Shown here piece by piece: positions 9,484-10,124 of a DNA stretch of 10,124 nt. Position 1 is the stretch's first letter. Each line of letters opens with the position of its first letter. The stretch is from Veillonella sp. (GTDB lineage Bacteria > Bacillota > Negativicutes > Veillonellales > Veillonellaceae), in the NCBI GenBank assembly GCA_022737715.1, contig JAIITD010000052.1:1-10124 (forward strand), in the 5' to 3' direction. The notes below the pieces were generated by a model, which had not been told where the DNA came from, did no database searches, and saw only the letters and a program-made list of their open reading frames with translations. Made by a program: the position numbers and the translations under genes.

Positions 9484-9548
9484 TGATACGAATGTATCAC
9501 ATAGAGTGTGTGTCTCTATGGTGGCCATGAATGCACTTTCATGACCAC
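9484..9548 (-). other. Three abutting hairpins in the 3' region of the secreted-protein transcript
   Basis: Without gaps there are three inverted repeats: 9484-9489/9494-9499 (6 bp, 4-nt loop), 9500-9506/9514-9520 (7 bp, 7-nt loop) and 9521-9531/9538-9548 (11 bp, 6-nt loop). The single non-matching pair of the third is C-A on the plus strand but a G-U wobble on the minus strand, so the structure favours the minus-strand RNA, in which it lies about 25 bases after the stop codon at 9573. No long U tract follows any of the three, so they do not look like plain terminators. A structured 3' UTR or a small RNA is possible. Confidence 0.45.
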
Positions 9549-9572
9549 GCCCTCTCATTAATTATGTAAATT

Positions 9573-9956
9573 TTATTGACCTTGTTGCCCACCATTAGGT
9601 GCTTGTTGTGATGCATTACCATTCGGTTGTTGTGGTGCTTGACCTTGCGGAGGCATTGGTTGTCCTTGAGGTGCCATTTGTCCATTTTGAGCAGGTGCAG
9701 GCATTTGACCGTTTTGATGCATATGGTTTCCATTGTTTGGTCCCATGCCATCTTGAGGCATCTTTTGATTGTTATCTTGCATATGTTGTTTATCCATATG
9801 TTTATCTGGACCATCATGTTTAGGTGGTTTTTTAAACTGTTGTTCATTCGTTTTCATCCATTCGCCAAAATTCGGCAAATCATTTACCGCAAAAGATGTA
9901 CCAGCCCCAACAGCACAAATTACTGTTAGAATTGCTGTGATTATAATTCGTTTCAT
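9573..9956 (-). CDS. Small secreted Met/His/Gln/Pro-rich low-complexity protein, function unknown
   Basis: A 127-aa protein that I cannot assign to a family. Residues 1-23 form a clear Sec signal peptide (MKR, a hydrophobic core, then a likely cleavage after SFA). There is no lipobox cysteine, and no cysteine at all in the mature part. A short conserved-looking segment (NDLPNFGEWMKTNEQQF, 25-41) is followed by about 85 residues of low complexity rich in Gln, Pro, Asn, Gly, Met and His. It includes HM three times (54-80), a twice-repeated QNGQM and a PQGQ-rich end. By count the mature part has 9 Met, 5 His and about 21 Gln in 104 residues. A disordered periplasmic protein is likely; metal (copper-type) binding by Met/His is a guess from composition. 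The RBS AGGAGG (plus-strand 9960-9965) partly overlaps the stop codon of the membrane-protein gene upstream, so they probably form one operon. Confidence 0.8.
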   Translation of the reverse strand: MKRIIITAILTVICAVGAGTSFAVNDLPNFGEWMKTNEQQFKKPPKHDGPDKHMDKQHMQDNNQKMPQDGMGPNNGNHMHQNGQMPAPAQNGQMAPQGQPMPPQGQAPQQPNGNASQQAPNGGQQGQ

Positions 9957-9965
9957 AGGTCCTCC

Positions 9966-10124
9966 TTAGTCTATACTAGTAAAATAGCGTTTACGTACAC
10001 CACGAAGTTCACTGCCGATAAATATACATGTAAGACCACCAAATAGTCCTACCCCTGCAAGTGCAACTAAAGTTATCATGGATAACGCAGGAAAGGCAGT
10101 TACATTTTCAAATGGTTGCCATGA
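9966..10124 (-). CDS. C-terminal part of an unidentified membrane protein (runs off the window)
   Basis: The frame is open from the right edge of the window to a TAA at 9966-9968 and encodes the last 52 residues of a protein. They hold a short segment SWQPFENVTAFPA, one membrane helix (MITLVALAGVGLFGGLTCIFIG) and a basic cytoplasmic-looking tail (SELRGVRKRYFTSID). The reading frame is supported by the hydrophobic helix, the positive tail after it, and the overlap of the stop codon with the RBS of the next gene. I do not recognise the family from this fragment. It is probably co-transcribed with the secreted low-complexity protein, 9 bases downstream, which may be its partner outside the membrane. 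Confidence 0.7.
   Translation of the reverse strand, partial: SWQPFENVTAFPALSMITLVALAGVGLFGGLTCIFIGSELRGVRKRYFTSID

Noticed and set aside
9451..9513. GT-rich stretch suggesting a microsatellite or tandem repeat.
   Set aside because: The GTGTGT runs are short and separate, and part of them form a hairpin loop; no true tandem array or CRISPR-like repeat-spacer pattern.
9539..9847. Open frame on the minus strand overlapping the secreted-protein gene in another frame.
   Set aside because: It lacks a signal peptide or RBS and is explained by the repetitive, stop-poor composition of the real gene; the plus-strand frames at 9599-9969 are similar shadows.

Overview
The window looks like chromosomal DNA of a diderm Firmicute of the Negativicutes, most likely Veillonella or a close relative. 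This is inferred from several features together: moderately AT-rich DNA with strong AGGAGG-type ribosome binding sites, Firmicute-type pyrimidine enzymes (433-aa Pdp-type nucleoside phosphorylase, small three-cysteine cytidine deaminase, 195-aa PyrE with a CPLC tail), and an ArnT-like lipid glycosyltransferase expected in a cell with an outer membrane. No tRNA, rRNA, CRISPR, insertion sequence or phage gene was seen.

Layout. (1) Positions 1-183 are the 3' end of a MetQ/NlpA methionine-binding lipoprotein gene, closed by a hairpin terminator that probably also serves the gene converging from the right. (2) Positions 264-2474 (minus) are a two-component system, sensor kinase first and OmpR-type response regulator second, coupled by 3 nt. 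(3) Divergent from it, 2633-4742 (plus) hold a PAP2-family membrane phosphatase and an ArnT/PMT-type glycosyltransferase, 4 nt apart. The divergent intergenic region carries three 6-bp half-sites at an exact 11-bp period, the geometry of an OmpR/PhoB-family operator, next to candidate promoters for both directions. (4) Positions 4708-7140 (minus) are a nucleoside catabolism group, deoC, pdp and cdd, preceded by a DEDDh exonuclease gene (7204-7833). cdd overlaps the 3' end of the glycosyltransferase gene tail to tail by 35 bp. (5) On the plus strand, pyrF and pyrE (8061-9364) are translationally coupled and encode the last two steps of UMP synthesis. (6) From 9376 to 9548 there is an unusual run of five hairpins. 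(7) On the minus strand, 9573-10124 hold a small secreted Met/His/Gln/Pro-rich protein and the C-terminus of a membrane protein that continues beyond the window.

How the parts work together. The two-component system probably senses an envelope signal and controls the divergent phosphatase/glycosyltransferase pair, which would act on undecaprenyl- or lipid A-linked substrates outside the inner membrane. This resembles enterobacterial PmrAB/ArnT logic, but the link is inferred from gene order and the operator-like repeats. The centre-right half combines pyrimidine salvage and breakdown (Cdd, Pdp, DeoC: deoxycytidine to deoxyuridine to deoxyribose-1-phosphate, then, after isomerisation, to glyceraldehyde-3-phosphate and acetaldehyde) with de novo UMP synthesis (PyrE, PyrF) on the opposite strand.

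Most genes are ordinary housekeeping or envelope genes. The parts most worth a second look are the 11-bp-periodic repeats, the diverged motifs of the PAP2 protein, the low-complexity Met/His protein and the hairpin cluster beside it.
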